NCBI GenBank assembly: GCA_018067045.1
Contig: JAGPVL010000015.1
Location: 62,001 to 126,000 of the forward strand
Direction: 5' to 3'
DNA from: Gammaproteobacteria bacterium
GTDB taxonomy: Bacteria; Pseudomonadota; Gammaproteobacteria; Pseudomonadales; Alcanivoracaceae
Length of the DNA stretch: 64,000 nt
A program made the position numbers and the translations under genes. The notes beneath the pieces are model-generated. The model searched no databases. It was not told the origin of the DNA and saw only the letters and a list, made by a program, of their open reading frames with translations. How positions within the stretch are numbered: position 1 is the stretch's first letter; each line of letters opens with the position of its first letter. Shown piece by piece: positions 1 to 7,847 of this stretch.

Positions 1-657
1 CTACCTGAAAAGTTTTGAAGGGAGAGGGGCGCTCTGCGCTCCCCATTCAAGGCTCGTGCTAGAGCGTTCGTCGGCGATTTTTTGTGGCTTTATCGATGGT
101 GCTGCGTGTTGATCAGTTTCATTGGTAGCACTTATGTTTAAATATGTTTTTGGAAGCAGCTTTCTAATTTGTATGAAGGCTTTGGCATGAGAAAAACAAA
201 AAGGAGATAAGACGGGCTGCCACATGCAGAGAGAGAGGCTTCCCGTTATTAAATCGACAAGCTACATTCTAGCGTTAGATTCAAGAATTCGAACGTATTT
301 ATCTTCTCCCAGTAATGAACCCTCGCAGTACCCCTTTCCGTTTTATGCGGGCAGCTTTTGACTTTATTGTGGTAAAAAGATCTCAAGTTGATGGCTTTTT
401 ACGTGCTGCCAATGTGATATTGCTCGTTGTTCTTTTGTAAGTGCACAGTTTGGTGAACGCTTATCCCCATTCAAGAATTCCATATTTTGCTAAATTTCCC
501 CGCTAATTCGATGTTTTTTTGATACTTGTGAACGACTTTTCGTTGATAGTTCTAATTGTAAATTATCCTATTTACCTTGCTAAGTAAGTCTTTCTTCGTT
601 GTATAGTAATTAAGTGCTACGTAAGTGCACATTTCAAATCTGGCATGGAGAGCCTAT
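1..657. other. Gene-poor leading stretch
   Basis: No gene is supported here. A 74-codon leftward reading frame (1-225) has no recognisable domain and ordinary composition, so I treat it as chance. The stretch is A/T-rich near its right end, as expected for the promoter region of the OmpA-family gene at 658. An 11-bp word, GTAAGTGCACA, occurs twice (437-447 and 621-631) and ATTCAAGAATTC occurs twice (about 281 and 470). Neither is long enough to claim as an operator. Confidence 0.6.
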
Positions 658-1749
658 ATGCGTTTTGACGCGGTAAGTGGAAAAACTTTAACTCTGTTGA
701 CCGGCGGACTGTTAATTCTCTCATCGACAGCTCTGGCCGAAGACGACTCCTTGCCTGCAGTGGGCGTGACCCCGCAGTTCATCGCCTTTCTTCCCTTTCA
801 TATTAATGCTGATCGAGATCGCGGCGCTTCAGAAGGTCGTGGCTTTCGCGCTATCTATGGCCGTTCTTTGGCAGAGCACTGGTACTGGGAAAGTGATGTT
901 TTCGGTGCGGTTCTTGAAACGGGTAAAGATACGATTACCGACTTTTACCAGCTCGGCGCAGAGACAGGATTGTCTTGGTCGTTGTATGAGCGCAGCCGCA
1001 CGCAGTGGACGCCTTATGCGATCGGTACGTTGGGTGCGGTGTTTAATGATGTGCAGCCGGACTCTGATGATGATAGTTCCTTTACGTTGGGTGCAGGTTT
1101 AGGGGCGGTCAGTAAAAGCCTATTTGATAACGGCTTGAAGGTGCGTGGCGAAGTGCGTTATCTGTTTGATACGTTCAAAGAAGATTTTGGTGATGTGCAT
1201 TGGTCTCTTGGTTTGGAAATTCCGTTAGGCGAAATTCGAACCGTTGAGCGAGTTGTGTACGTTGACCGCACGGTTGAAGTCGCAGTTGAAAAAGTTATTC
1301 GGGTTTCTGATACGGATAGCGATGGTGATTCGGTTCCGGATAGTCGAGACCAGTGCGAGAACACATTGAGTGGCGCGCGCGTTGATGCAACAGGTTGCAT
1401 TATTGATGCGCAAACCGTGACGTTTAATACCATTAGCTTCCAGCCGAGCTCTTCTGAGCTTACCTATGGCTCGAAGAAAACGTTACTGCCAGTCGCTGAG
1501 TCATTCAATAGTCAAAAAGATTTGAAGATTGAAATTGCCGGCCATACGGATTCAATCGGAAGCGCTGAATACAACCAGGGTTTGTCGCAACAGCGAGCGA
1601 ACTCTGTCCGGGAGTTTTTTATTGATCAAGGTATCGAAAGCAGTCGCTTGACCGCTGTTGGTTACGGTGAAATGCAGCCGGTAACTGAAAACGATACTGA
1701 ATCTGGCAGGGCAATGAACAGGCGGGTGGAATTCCGTTTACTGAAGTAA
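658..1749 (+). CDS. OmpA-family outer membrane protein
   Basis: Predicted 363-aa outer membrane protein. I chose ATG 658 over the upstream in-frame GTG at 625 because GGAG lies 7 bases before it and it gives a clean signal peptide ending ALA-ED near residue 27. Residues about 30-190 look like an OmpA-type beta-barrel of alternating aromatic and polar strands. A short acidic stretch around residues 222-245 (DTDSDGDSVPDSRDQC) is one thrombospondin type-3-like calcium motif. The last ~110 residues are an OmpA/MotB peptidoglycan-binding domain with the HTDSIGSAEYNQGLSQQRA motif and a final NRRVEF. By family knowledge it would tether the outer membrane to peptidoglycan. The next gene also carries type-3 repeats, 77 bases downstream, so the two are probably co-transcribed and may act together at the surface (inference). 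Confidence 0.88.
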   Translation: MRFDAVSGKTLTLLTGGLLILSSTALAEDDSLPAVGVTPQFIAFLPFHINADRDRGASEGRGFRAIYGRSLAEHWYWESDVFGAVLETGKDTITDFYQLGAETGLSWSLYERSRTQWTPYAIGTLGAVFNDVQPDSDDDSSFTLGAGLGAVSKSLFDNGLKVRGEVRYLFDTFKEDFGDVHWSLGLEIPLGEIRTVERVVYVDRTVEVAVEKVIRVSDTDSDGDSVPDSRDQCENTLSGARVDATGCIIDAQTVTFNTISFQPSSSELTYGSKKTLLPVAESFNSQKDLKIEIAGHTDSIGSAEYNQGLSQQRANSVREFFIDQGIESSRLTAVGYGEMQPVTENDTESGRAMNRRVEFRLLK

Positions 1750-1826
1750 CCCTTGGGACAACTGGATCTGTCCCGCACATTTTAGTTTTTGGATAAATGC
1801 GGGGGGACCATGGCAGGAGCGCCAAT

Positions 1827-4136
1827 ATGGATATCCGCAAAGTACTTAAAAAAGAGAAATGGTTTTTAGGTTGTCTGTTTGTTTTGTTCGCATTTTTATT
1901 GGCGAGCTGCGATGCAGATATGAATTCAGACGCGTTGTCGTCGACGCCTGCCGTTGCGCTGTCGGACACCGACGGCGACGGAATTGCCGATGACTCGGAT
2001 AACTGCCCGGTTATTGCGAATTCGGATCAGGCTGATCTGGATGGCGATGGCATCGGTAATGTCTGCGATAGTGACCGCGATGGCGACACGATTGTAGATG
2101 GCTCGGACAACTGTCCATTGGTGCCCAATCTCGATCAAGCTGATGCCGATATGGACGGTGTTGGTGATGTCTGCGATACCAATACTGATTCAGATGGTGA
2201 TGGTGTTGACGACGGTGTCGACAATTGCCCAACGGATGCTAATGCTGATCAGGCCGATCTTGACGCAGACGGTACCGGTGACGTCTGTGATAGCGATGAT
2301 GATAACGATGGTATTACCGACGTCTTAGATCTCTGTCCGCTGGTTGCGGATGTGGATCAACTCGACACGGACGGTGACACAATCGGCGACGCTTGTGATC
2401 CTGACGATGACAATGATCTTGTCCTTGATCCTCTCGATAATTGCCCTCTAAACGCCAATTTATTGCAAACAGACTCAGATAATGATGGCTTGGGTGATGC
2501 GTGCGATGACGATTCGGATGGTGACAGCATTGCTGATGACGTGGATAACTGCCCAGCCACTGCAAACGTCGCACAAACCGACACCGACAACGATAGTTTC
2601 GGGGATGCTTGTGATCTCGATGATGACGGCGATGTGATTCCTGATCTGATCGATAACTGCCCGCTAATCAGCAATCCTCTGCAATTGAATACCGATCTCG
2701 ACGCTAACGGCAATGCGTGTGACAGCGATACGGATACCGACGCTGATGGCATTGATGATGAGCGTGACAACTGTCCGTTGGTGTCCAATGTGTTGCAGCA
2801 GGATGTGGATGGTGATGGGATTGGTGATGCTTGCGACAGCGATGTTGATGGCGACAGTGTTGATGATGGCAGCGATAACTGTCCGCTGACGGCTAACGTT
2901 GAGCAGGTCGATACTGATACAGATGGCATTGGTAACGCTTGTGAAAACGATATCGATAATGACGGTGTCGATGACGGTGTCGATAACTGTCCGCTCATAA
3001 GCAATGTAGGCCAGGAAGACTCCGACGGCGATACCGTCGGTAATGCCTGTGATCTTGATGACGACAATGATTTGATTCTCGACTTACTCGATAACTGTCC
3101 GTTGGATGGCAATTTTGGGCAAGCTGATGCGGACGGTGATGGCATGGGCGACGTATGTGATGCCGATGCGGATAATGACGGTATCGCTAACCTGTCCGAT
3201 AACTGTCCTCTGGTTGCTAATAACGATCAGCTCAACAGTGACGCGGATGCGGAAGGTAATGTCTGTGATGCCGATGATGATGATGACACCGTGTTAGATG
3301 TCGATGATAACTGTCCGTTAACGGCGAACACGGATCAGGCGGATGCAGACATGGACGGCATTGGTGATGTCTGCGACACCAATAGCGATGTGGACGGTGA
3401 CGGTATCGAAGATGGTATCGATAACTGTTCTGCGATTGCTAATGCTGACCAGCTGGATACCGACAACGACGGTCAAGGCAATGTTTGTGATGGCGATGAT
3501 GACGGCGACTCAGTAGCGGACGTGAGTGATAACTGTCCATTGGTGAGTAATTCGGATCAGCTTGATACAGATGGCGATGGTGTTGGTGATGCGTGTGATA
3601 GTTTATTCAGTTGCAATGCTGCTACCACCTATCAGCCCTTGTTGGCCACATCTGGCGTCAGCGCCGAGGGCGATACAGGGTTCCTCTGTATTCTGTGTTC
3701 GGTTTCCAATGTTGCGCAGGTGTTGGACGATGACGGCGCCGGAGGCAGTAATGCAACGACGGCAGCGCAGTTATCTACGCCAGTCGGGTTGCTTGGAAGC
3801 GGTGCTTGGATCGATGTGACTAGTCCAACAGATATTAGTGGTAACAATCGCATTGGTTTTGTTATCAGCGGTAACAGTGCGTTGCTGTCGCTGGATTTGT
3901 TGGAGAATGCATCCATTACCTTGTTCGATGGTAATACAGAGGTGGCAAGTTCCAGCGCGGGTGGATTGCTGTCCTTGGATTTGCTTGGCTTGTTTGCAGG
4001 CACCAATCAGACCTTCGTTTATGCTGATACTGCGGTCACCTTCGATCGAGCACGGATTGAATTCAGCTCAGTAGCAAGTGTGTTGTCGACGCTGAATGTG
4101 CACAGTAGCTGTGTAGGGGCGTCACCACCGCCTTGA
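1827..4136 (+). CDS. Thrombospondin type-3 repeat lipoprotein
   Basis: Predicted 769-aa calcium-binding lipoprotein. ATG 1827 is preceded by AGGAG (1815-1819) with 7-base spacing; the longer frame from 1797 lacks this. The signal peptide ends in the lipobox LLASC with Cys28, followed by Asp at +2, which in E. coli retains lipoproteins in the inner membrane, so its final location is uncertain. Residues about 45-590 are 15 copies of a type-3 repeat (DNCPL-x-x-N-x-x-Q then DxDxDGxGDxCD). The last ~175 residues form a separate cysteine-containing domain, beginning near FSCNAATTY, which I do not recognise. It may be a beta-sandwich (inference). A terminator follows directly. Function is unknown; calcium-stiffened rods of this type often act as adhesins or spacers. 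Confidence 0.85.
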   Translation: MDIRKVLKKEKWFLGCLFVLFAFLLASCDADMNSDALSSTPAVALSDTDGDGIADDSDNCPVIANSDQADLDGDGIGNVCDSDRDGDTIVDGSDNCPLVPNLDQADADMDGVGDVCDTNTDSDGDGVDDGVDNCPTDANADQADLDADGTGDVCDSDDDNDGITDVLDLCPLVADVDQLDTDGDTIGDACDPDDDNDLVLDPLDNCPLNANLLQTDSDNDGLGDACDDDSDGDSIADDVDNCPATANVAQTDTDNDSFGDACDLDDDGDVIPDLIDNCPLISNPLQLNTDLDANGNACDSDTDTDADGIDDERDNCPLVSNVLQQDVDGDGIGDACDSDVDGDSVDDGSDNCPLTANVEQVDTDTDGIGNACENDIDNDGVDDGVDNCPLISNVGQEDSDGDTVGNACDLDDDNDLILDLLDNCPLDGNFGQADADGDGMGDVCDADADNDGIANLSDNCPLVANNDQLNSDADAEGNVCDADDDDDTVLDVDDNCPLTANTDQADADMDGIGDVCDTNSDVDGDGIEDGIDNCSAIANADQLDTDNDGQGNVCDGDDDGDSVADVSDNCPLVSNSDQLDTDGDGVGDACDSLFSCNAATTYQPLLATSGVSAEGDTGFLCILCSVSNVAQVLDDDGAGGSNATTAAQLSTPVGLLGSGAWIDVTSPTDISGNNRIGFVISGNSALLSLDLLENASITLFDGNTEVASSSAGGLLSLDLLGLFAGTNQTFVYADTAVTFDRARIEFSSVASVLSTLNVHSSCVGASPPP
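1962..3605 (+). repeat. 15 thrombospondin type-3 coding repeats
   Basis: Fifteen in-frame repeats of about 35-39 codons, each with a DNCPL-like core (variants LDLCPL, DNCPV, DNCPT, DNCPA and DNCSA) followed by alternating Asp positions that bind calcium in the family. The DNA is degenerate between copies, so the array looks old rather than recently amplified. Confidence 0.9.
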
Positions 4137-4151
4137 TAATCTGATTTAAAC

Positions 4152-4192
4152 GACACAAAAGAGCCCGCATTATTGCGGGCTTTTTTGTGTCG
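4152..4192. terminator. Rho-independent terminator, bidirectional
   Basis: Inverted repeat GCCCGCA / TGCGGGC (4163-4169 / 4174-4180) with a short loop, flanked by an A run on the left and six T on the right, and extended by the complementary arms GACACAAAA / TTTTGTGTC. It ends the lipoprotein gene and could also stop leftward transcription from the kinase gene. Confidence 0.9.
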
Positions 4193-4282
4193 TGTGAGTG
4201 ATCAACTTGCGCGTTAAAGACGGCTTCGTATTGGTTTTTGGCTGTTCACGCTAGTTTGTAGGTTAAATCGGATGGGAAAGTT

Positions 4283-5962
4283 TTATATCCCTCGCACTAT
4301 ATGCGACCCGATGAGTGCAATAATCAGTGTGGCGCTGATCCACTTCCAGATATTAGTTTCTTTCTTTCGCTCAACTTCTTCCCAGTCCTGGTTATCTTTG
4401 CCCGTTAGTGCGGCGCGAAACTCTGCTGCGTCGGAGAATCGATCTCTTGGGTTGTATGACAGCGCGCGATCAAGAATGGCTTGGAGCCAGCGTGGTGCGT
4501 AGCGGTTGCTATTATAGATAGGGGGCAGTGGGGTTGTTTTCATGATGGAGTGCTGGCCATTCCACGGTGCGTTGCCGGTGATGACTTCGTACAGCATTGC
4601 GGCCACGGAAAATAAATCAGTTTGCTCGCTTGGGCGAAAGCCATTTAGCAGTTCGGGCGCGGAATATTGGCGAACGCCAAGCGGGGTGCTGTTGATCTGG
4701 TTGTCATAATCGATAATGCCACGTGGATGGGCGCTGCCGAAGTCGATAATTTTGACGCTGCCGTCGCGTAAAATCATGATGTTGCCGGGTTTAATGTCGG
4801 CGTGAATGACGTCGAGACGATGCAGCGCGCGAAGGCCATTGAGTATTTGATCTGCCAGCGACAGCACTTCTTGAATCGGTGCTTGTGGGTGCAATGTTTG
4901 CCACTTCTGCAAGGTAATGCCGTCAATGTACTCCATAAGGTAGTACAGGCACGAGCGCGGTCTGTCCGGGTATTTTACCTTGACTAAATTAATGTGGTGG
5001 ACGCGAGCGCAAATCCAGCTTTCCAAAGACAAACGTTCGATTGCGCTGTGATCGTCTAGTAAATTGACGGACGGCGCTTTAAGTGTCATGTGCTCGCCGG
5101 TGTCGTTGTCTTTGACAAGATACAAGTGCGAGCGATTACTGGCATGTAGTTCGCGCACCACGGTCAGTCCGTCAATTTGCATGCCGGCTGACAGCGCGGG
5201 TGGGAAGGCAAGTTGGCTTAACGCAGTGAGTGTATCCGCAGCGCCAGGCTCGGGGACTTCGACCACGTCAATGATTTGGCATGACAGGTTATCATCTGCT
5301 CCGCTATCAAGCGCGGTGTCGATCAGCACTTGGCATATCATTTCAATTTCACCGCCGCCGCGCAGTATGCCTTGAATACGAGCAGGGGAGAGTACTTCGT
5401 GAATACCGTCAGTGGTCAGCAGATAACGATCGCCCACTTCAATCGTGTCACGTAGATAATCGACGTCGAGGCGCGCATCCATACCCATGGCGCGAGTGAG
5501 GTATTTCTTCGAGCCAACTTGGCGGCTGTGATCTTTGCTTAGGCACTCTAAGCGGCTTTTGCGCAGCCGCCAAACACGCGAGTCACCCACTTGAAAAATA
5601 TGCGCAGTACGTGAACGCAGAATTAATAACGACAGCGTGCACAGGTGACCGCCATGGACTTGGGCATTACCGCTGAGCCATTGGTTTAGTGATTCGAGTA
5701 CGCGCTGCGCCGAGCGTGGTACAGACCAAAGCGGTGGTGTTGAGTAGTAATCATTGATAAAGCCAATCACCGCCGACTCGGCTGCGACCCGCGCTGCACT
5801 GGCGCCGCTGACGCCGTCGGCAATGGCGGCGACGGCACCCTTGGTGCGCAGTGAACTGTCGGTGGGAAGATGCATGGCAACCGCATCTTCATTCTCCGGC
5901 TTAGTGCCGGCGCGAGATTCTTGTGCGCCGAACAGCAGTAGCGAGGGCGTTGGCTTCTTCAT
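4283..5962 (-). CDS. Fused PP2C phosphatase / Ser-Thr protein kinase
   Basis: A 559-aa protein with opposing activities in one chain. Residues about 1-245 are a PP2C-type metal-dependent phosphatase: ED near the start, AIADGVSGA, GDSRVW, LLTTDGI and SGADDNLS hold the metal-binding aspartates. Residues about 265-525 are a Hanks-type kinase: HADIKPGN is the catalytic loop (HAD in place of HRD) and IIDFGSAH carries the DFG motif. The chain ends in one membrane helix (residues ~537-556). The gene lies 52 bases downstream of the nitrate transporter gene and is probably in its operon. The same fusion sits beside nasA and nirB in Pseudomonas. A role in regulating nitrate uptake or assimilation by phosphorylation is inferred; the target is unknown. 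Confidence 0.9.
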   Translation of the reverse strand: MKKPTPSLLLFGAQESRAGTKPENEDAVAMHLPTDSSLRTKGAVAAIADGVSGASAARVAAESAVIGFINDYYSTPPLWSVPRSAQRVLESLNQWLSGNAQVHGGHLCTLSLLILRSRTAHIFQVGDSRVWRLRKSRLECLSKDHSRQVGSKKYLTRAMGMDARLDVDYLRDTIEVGDRYLLTTDGIHEVLSPARIQGILRGGGEIEMICQVLIDTALDSGADDNLSCQIIDVVEVPEPGAADTLTALSQLAFPPALSAGMQIDGLTVVRELHASNRSHLYLVKDNDTGEHMTLKAPSVNLLDDHSAIERLSLESWICARVHHINLVKVKYPDRPRSCLYYLMEYIDGITLQKWQTLHPQAPIQEVLSLADQILNGLRALHRLDVIHADIKPGNIMILRDGSVKIIDFGSAHPRGIIDYDNQINSTPLGVRQYSAPELLNGFRPSEQTDLFSVAAMLYEVITGNAPWNGQHSIMKTTPLPPIYNSNRYAPRWLQAILDRALSYNPRDRFSDAAEFRAALTGKDNQDWEEVERKKETNIWKWISATLIIALIGSHIVRGI

Positions 5963-6014
5963 ATTTTATTTAACCCATTTCCATTTTTATCTAAATTTCC
6001 TTGTCCAGTTTTCT

Positions 6015-7496
6015 TTATCCCACCTCGATAAGTTGTACACGGCCATCGGCATCAACTTCTGCAATATGCCCTTTCGGTTCATTGAGCCAGTACAGGCTGA
6101 TGACGGCAAGCAATGCAGCGGCGGCAATAACGTAGAAGAACATGCTGGCATTGACGAAGGTGAGTACGGTTAAGAACAGTACCGCGCCGACGTTGCCATA
6201 AGCGCCAACCATGCCTGCAATTTGGCCAGTAAGACGTCGTTTGATTAACGGTACTGTCGCAAAGGTTGCACCTTCACCGGCTTGAACAAAGAAAGAGCAG
6301 ACCATGGTGGCGAGTACGGCAAGTGGTAATGGCCATTCGCTGGTGATCGCACCGAGTGTGGAGTATCCGATCATTAGGCCGATCATTAGGAATAGCAGGC
6401 TTTTCTTTCTGCCAAGTTTATCAGAAAGAAATCCGCCGGCTGGACGTGCAGCTAAGTTCATTACCGCGAAACCCGCAGCAAGCAGGCCAGCTTTGACAGG
6501 CTCAAGGCCAAAGGTGTCCATAAAGAATAATGGCAGCATGGATACCACGGCGAGTTCTGATCCGAAGGTCACCATGTAAGAAATGTTCAATACGGCGACT
6601 TGTCGGAACTCATAACGATCATATTCGGGCACGCCTGATTTAAGATGTTCGCGATTGACGCGGGTGATCTGTACAAGCTGAAAGGCGCCAAGCACAACGA
6701 TCATTGCGTTCATAACCCATTGTACCGATGCACTATACAGCTCTAAGTTGCCCGGTCCTAAGCGCCAGACAATAACCAATAACGCTGCATACAATGGAAT
6801 GCTAAAAAGTACATAGAGGAACAGGTCGAAGTAGGAGCTGACTTCGAGCGCGCCAGATTTTTTGGGCTTGAAGTATTCCGAGCCTTTGGGTGTGTTGCGT
6901 GCCTTCCACAGAAATACTAAGCCGTAGAGAAAAGACACCGCGCCGGTGGTAGCAATGGCGAAGCGCCAGCCATTGTCGCCGCCATACAGTAGCGCTAGAG
7001 AGGGTAGTGATATCGCGGCGAAAGCGGAGCCAAAGTTTCCCCAGCCGCCATAAACGCCTTCGGCAAGTCCTACTTCCCGTGCCGGAAACCATTCACCGAT
7101 TAAACGGATGCCGACGACAAAGCCGGCGCCGACGCAGCCCAGCAAGAGTCGTGTAATAGCCAGCTGTTCATAGGTTGTAGCCATGGCGAACCAAAAGCAG
7201 GGGATTGCCGCAACCATTAGCAGACCGCTGTAAACGTAGCGTGGGCCATAACGGTCTACCAGGGAGCCGATCACAACGCGTGCGGGAATGGTCAGCGCAA
7301 CGTTAATTATAAGCAGCGCCTTAATTTGATCCGGAGTGAGATCAAATGCATCACGAATGTGTGTGAGTAGAGGCGCGTGAGAAAACCACACTACAAAGGT
7401 CATAAAAAATGCAAACCAGTTTAGATGTAGTAGTCGAACGCGTGGTTCTTTGAAGTCGAGAATGTTCAGAGATTGTGACGTGCTGTTAGTAGACAT
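6015..7496 (-). CDS. nasA: Nitrate/nitrite transporter (MFS, NarK/NasA family)
   Basis: A 493-aa major facilitator superfamily protein with about 12 membrane helices. It shows the two glycine-rich nitrate signature segments of the nitrate-nitrite porter family: [12 protein letters not shown] in the first half and [14 protein letters not shown] in the second. The conserved arginines of the substrate path are present in GIRLIGEW and nearby helices. A soluble tail follows the last helix. It would import nitrate for the reductases encoded divergently. Transcription probably starts at the leftward sigma-54 promoter at 7545-7560, giving a leader of about 38 bases. The ribosome binding site before ATG 7496 is weak. 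The kinase/phosphatase gene follows downstream. Confidence 0.92.
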   Translation of the reverse strand: MSTNSTSQSLNILDFKEPRVRLLHLNWFAFFMTFVVWFSHAPLLTHIRDAFDLTPDQIKALLIINVALTIPARVVIGSLVDRYGPRYVYSGLLMVAAIPCFWFAMATTYEQLAITRLLLGCVGAGFVVGIRLIGEWFPAREVGLAEGVYGGWGNFGSAFAAISLPSLALLYGGDNGWRFAIATTGAVSFLYGLVFLWKARNTPKGSEYFKPKKSGALEVSSYFDLFLYVLFSIPLYAALLVIVWRLGPGNLELYSASVQWVMNAMIVVLGAFQLVQITRVNREHLKSGVPEYDRYEFRQVAVLNISYMVTFGSELAVVSMLPLFFMDTFGLEPVKAGLLAAGFAVMNLAARPAGGFLSDKLGRKKSLLFLMIGLMIGYSTLGAITSEWPLPLAVLATMVCSFFVQAGEGATFATVPLIKRRLTGQIAGMVGAYGNVGAVLFLTVLTFVNASMFFYVIAAAALLAVISLYWLNEPKGHIAEVDADGRVQLIEVG

Positions 7497-7544
7497 AGGG
7501 TTAACGGCCTGTGCTATCCACGTTGAATTGTCAGGATGAGTAAT

Positions 7545-7560
7545 CGCAATTCCCGTGCCA
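7545..7560 (-). promoter_or_regulatory. Sigma-54 promoter for nasA
   Basis: Read leftward the bases are TGGCACG-GGAA-TTGCG, matching the -24/-12 consensus TGGCACG-N4-TTGCW at all but the last position. The -12 C is at 7546, placing the start of transcription near 7534, 38 bases before ATG 7496. Confidence 0.85.
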
Positions 7561-7654
7561 TGCTTTGAAAGCGTGAATAAACGTGGGTCAGCGCTGCAGG
7601 TCGAGGCGTTATCGGTACGAAGGCGTTAATTTCATGCACTCGGAATGCGCGGCG

Positions 7655-7671
7655 TGCACTTAAAGCGTGCA
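7655..7671. promoter_or_regulatory. NtrC-like binding site
   Basis: TGCAC-N7-GTGCA, a perfect 5-bp inverted repeat with the 17-bp geometry of NtrC sites. It lies about 120 bases upstream of each sigma-54 promoter, the usual enhancer distance. Weaker relatives are at 7635-7651 (TGCAC-N7-GCGCG) and 7724-7740 (TGCTC-N7-GTGCG), which would suit co-operative binding. Confidence 0.7.
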
Positions 7672-7790
7672 GCGCGGATCGCCCGTCTATGGTGCGTGCG
7701 CCGTGCTTCTCGCATTGATTGGGTGCTCTGGATCTGTGCGTTTGGCTTATTAATCGGCTAACTCCTTGAATTTCTTAGTGCTACCAAAAG

Positions 7791-7806
7791 TGGCACGGCA
7801 CTTGCT
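7791..7806 (+). promoter_or_regulatory. Sigma-54 promoter for nirB operon
   Basis: TGGCACG-GCAC-TTGCT matches the -24/-12 consensus at every conserved position. The -12 C is at 7805, giving a start near 7817 and a leader of about 30 bases. This rules out the upstream GTG at 7818 as a practical start and supports ATG 7848. Confidence 0.9.
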
Positions 7807-7847
7807 CTACTCCTCTCGTGTTACCGCAATTACCCCGGAGCGGAAAA

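Larger units (their letters stand above)
7497..7847. promoter_or_regulatory. Divergent nitrogen-control region
   Basis: A 351-base gap between the transporter gene and nirB. It holds a sigma-54 type promoter facing each direction and an NtrC-like palindrome between them; these are listed separately. I see no leader hairpin or terminator of the NasT antitermination type: the predicted leaders are only 30-40 bases long. Confidence 0.8.

Noticed and set aside
1-225. 74-codon leftward open frame at the window edge
   Set aside because: No domain, no clear ribosome site and no conserved character; likely chance.
281-482. ATTCAAGAATTC repeated twice in the first 500 bases
   Set aside because: Only 12 bp, A/T-rich, and no gene or symmetry explains it; could be chance.
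2357-3145. Long (262-codon) leftward frame opposite the type-3 repeats
   Set aside because: It is a Ser/Pro-rich shadow of the repetitive Asp-rich coding strand; no start signal or fold.
1962-3605. Regular DNA repeats that could be mistaken for a CRISPR array
   Set aside because: Repeats are degenerate, in frame, and encode type-3 calcium motifs; no cas genes.
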